From the NCBI GenBank assembly GCA_002279765.1, contig NCCR01000230.1:1-7553 (forward strand): DNA of 7,553 bases, given 5' to 3'. Under the pieces are notes generated by a model. That model worked only from the letters and a program-made list of their open reading frames with translations. It was not told where the DNA came from and made no database searches. Numbering within the stretch: position 1 is the first letter of the stretch; the number at the start of each line of letters is the position of its first letter. Shown one piece after another: positions 7,013 to 7,553 of the stretch. The position numbers and the translations under genes were made by a program. Source of the DNA: Verrucomicrobia bacterium 12-59-8 (GTDB lineage: Bacteria > Verrucomicrobiota > Verrucomicrobiae > Verrucomicrobiales > Verrucomicrobiaceae).

Positions 7013-7553
7013 ATGCTCCGACTTCTCGCGGTCCTCTTCGCCCTTGCCTCCACCGCTTCTGCGGCCCATCCGTTCCTCTGCTGCGACTACGGCAGCGGCA
7101 AGGTCTGCGTGGTTTCCGCCGAAGGCAAAATCGAATGGCAATGGGACTGCAAAAGCCCGCAGGACTGCTGGAAGCTGCCCAATGGAAACTACCTCTTCTG
7201 CTTTGTCAGCGGTGCCTTGGAAGTAACTCCAGACAAGAAAATCGTGTGGGAATACAAGGCACCGACGGATGTGAAAGTCGAAGTTCATTCCTGCCAGCCG
7301 CTGCCGGACGGCAATGTGATGATCGTGGAATGCGGCACCAGCCGCATCATCGAGGTGGATCGCGCGGGAAAGATCACCAAGGAGATCAAGCTGGACGCCG
7401 CGCCTGAGATCAAGCTGCACAACCAGTTTCGTGGCACTCGCAAGCTCGCCAACGGCCACTACCTCGTCTGCTTCAAAGGCGAAGGCAAAATCGTCGAACT
7501 TGATGGCGAAGGCAAAGTGCTGCGCGAAATCAAAGTGCCCGGAGATCCGCATG
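7013..7553 (+). CDS. Secreted beta-propeller-like protein, cysteine-rich, 3'-partial
   Basis: The gene has no stop before the right edge; 180 codons are visible. It opens with a signal peptide, MLRLLAVLFALASTASA, with an AxA site suggesting cleavage after residue 17. The mature part shows propeller-blade repeats in the style of PQQ-like or arylsulfotransferase-like domains: GKVCVVSAEGKIEWQW (29-44) then KLPNGNYLFC (54-63); VTPDKKIVWEYKAP (71-84) then PLPDGNVMIVECG (96-108); RIIEVDRAGKITKEIKL (111-127) then KLANGHYLVCFKG (144-156); and KIVELDGEGKVLREIKVPG (159-177). Nine cysteines occur in the visible stretch (23, 24, 32, 46, 52, 63, 94, 107, 153), many for an exported protein. The role is unknown; propellers of this type bind ligands or proteins in the periplasm. 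No Shine-Dalgarno sequence precedes the ATG (CCATCAACC). The 86-bp gap after rex holds no clear promoter or terminator hairpin. Confidence 0.85.
   Translation, partial: MLRLLAVLFALASTASAAHPFLCCDYGSGKVCVVSAEGKIEWQWDCKSPQDCWKLPNGNYLFCFVSGALEVTPDKKIVWEYKAPTDVKVEVHSCQPLPDGNVMIVECGTSRIIEVDRAGKITKEIKLDAAPEIKLHNQFRGTRKLANGHYLVCFKGEGKIVELDGEGKVLREIKVPGDPH

Noticed and set aside
7007..7552. Minus-strand open frame of 181 codons at the right end
   Set aside because: Shadow of the secreted propeller-like gene, which has a signal peptide and blade repeats on the plus strand.

Overview
The window is a GC-rich (about 60%), densely coded stretch of bacterial chromosome with no RNA gene, mobile element, CRISPR array or long repeat that I can see. 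A Rex repressor, weak or absent Shine-Dalgarno sequences, NatA-type ABC genes and several membrane-anchored proteins of unfamiliar type suggest a member of the Planctomycetes/Verrucomicrobia/Chlamydiae group, perhaps Verrucomicrobiota. That placement is inference from gene content, not from a marker gene.

Left part (1-1799): a DapA/NanA-family aldolase-like gene, cut by the left edge, runs rightwards and converges on folP (dihydropteroate synthase), which runs leftwards. The aldolase-like gene appears frameshifted near 770: the reading frame that carries the family's C-terminus lies in another frame and ends at 940. A long hairpin (932-968) holds the stop codon of that C-terminus in one arm and the folP stop codon in the other. 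It looks like a shared bidirectional 3' end and independently supports 940 as the original gene end.

Middle part (1926-6242): five rightward genes with junctions of TGATG, 15 bp, ATGA and ATGA, apparently one operon. They are a membrane-anchored coiled-coil protein that looks like a zinc peptidase with its metal ligands lost, an acylphosphatase, a NatA-like ABC ATPase, its ABC-2 membrane subunit, and an anchored TPR-like protein. The last three form an obvious transport unit. The first two may be accessory, and this combination is the best candidate here for an undescribed system.

Right part (6243-7553): a separate regulatory gene, rex (NADH/NAD+ sensor), preceded by a TTGACA box and a perfect 12-bp palindrome that may be an autoregulatory operator. 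It is followed by the start of a secreted, cysteine-rich beta-propeller-like protein that runs off the right edge.
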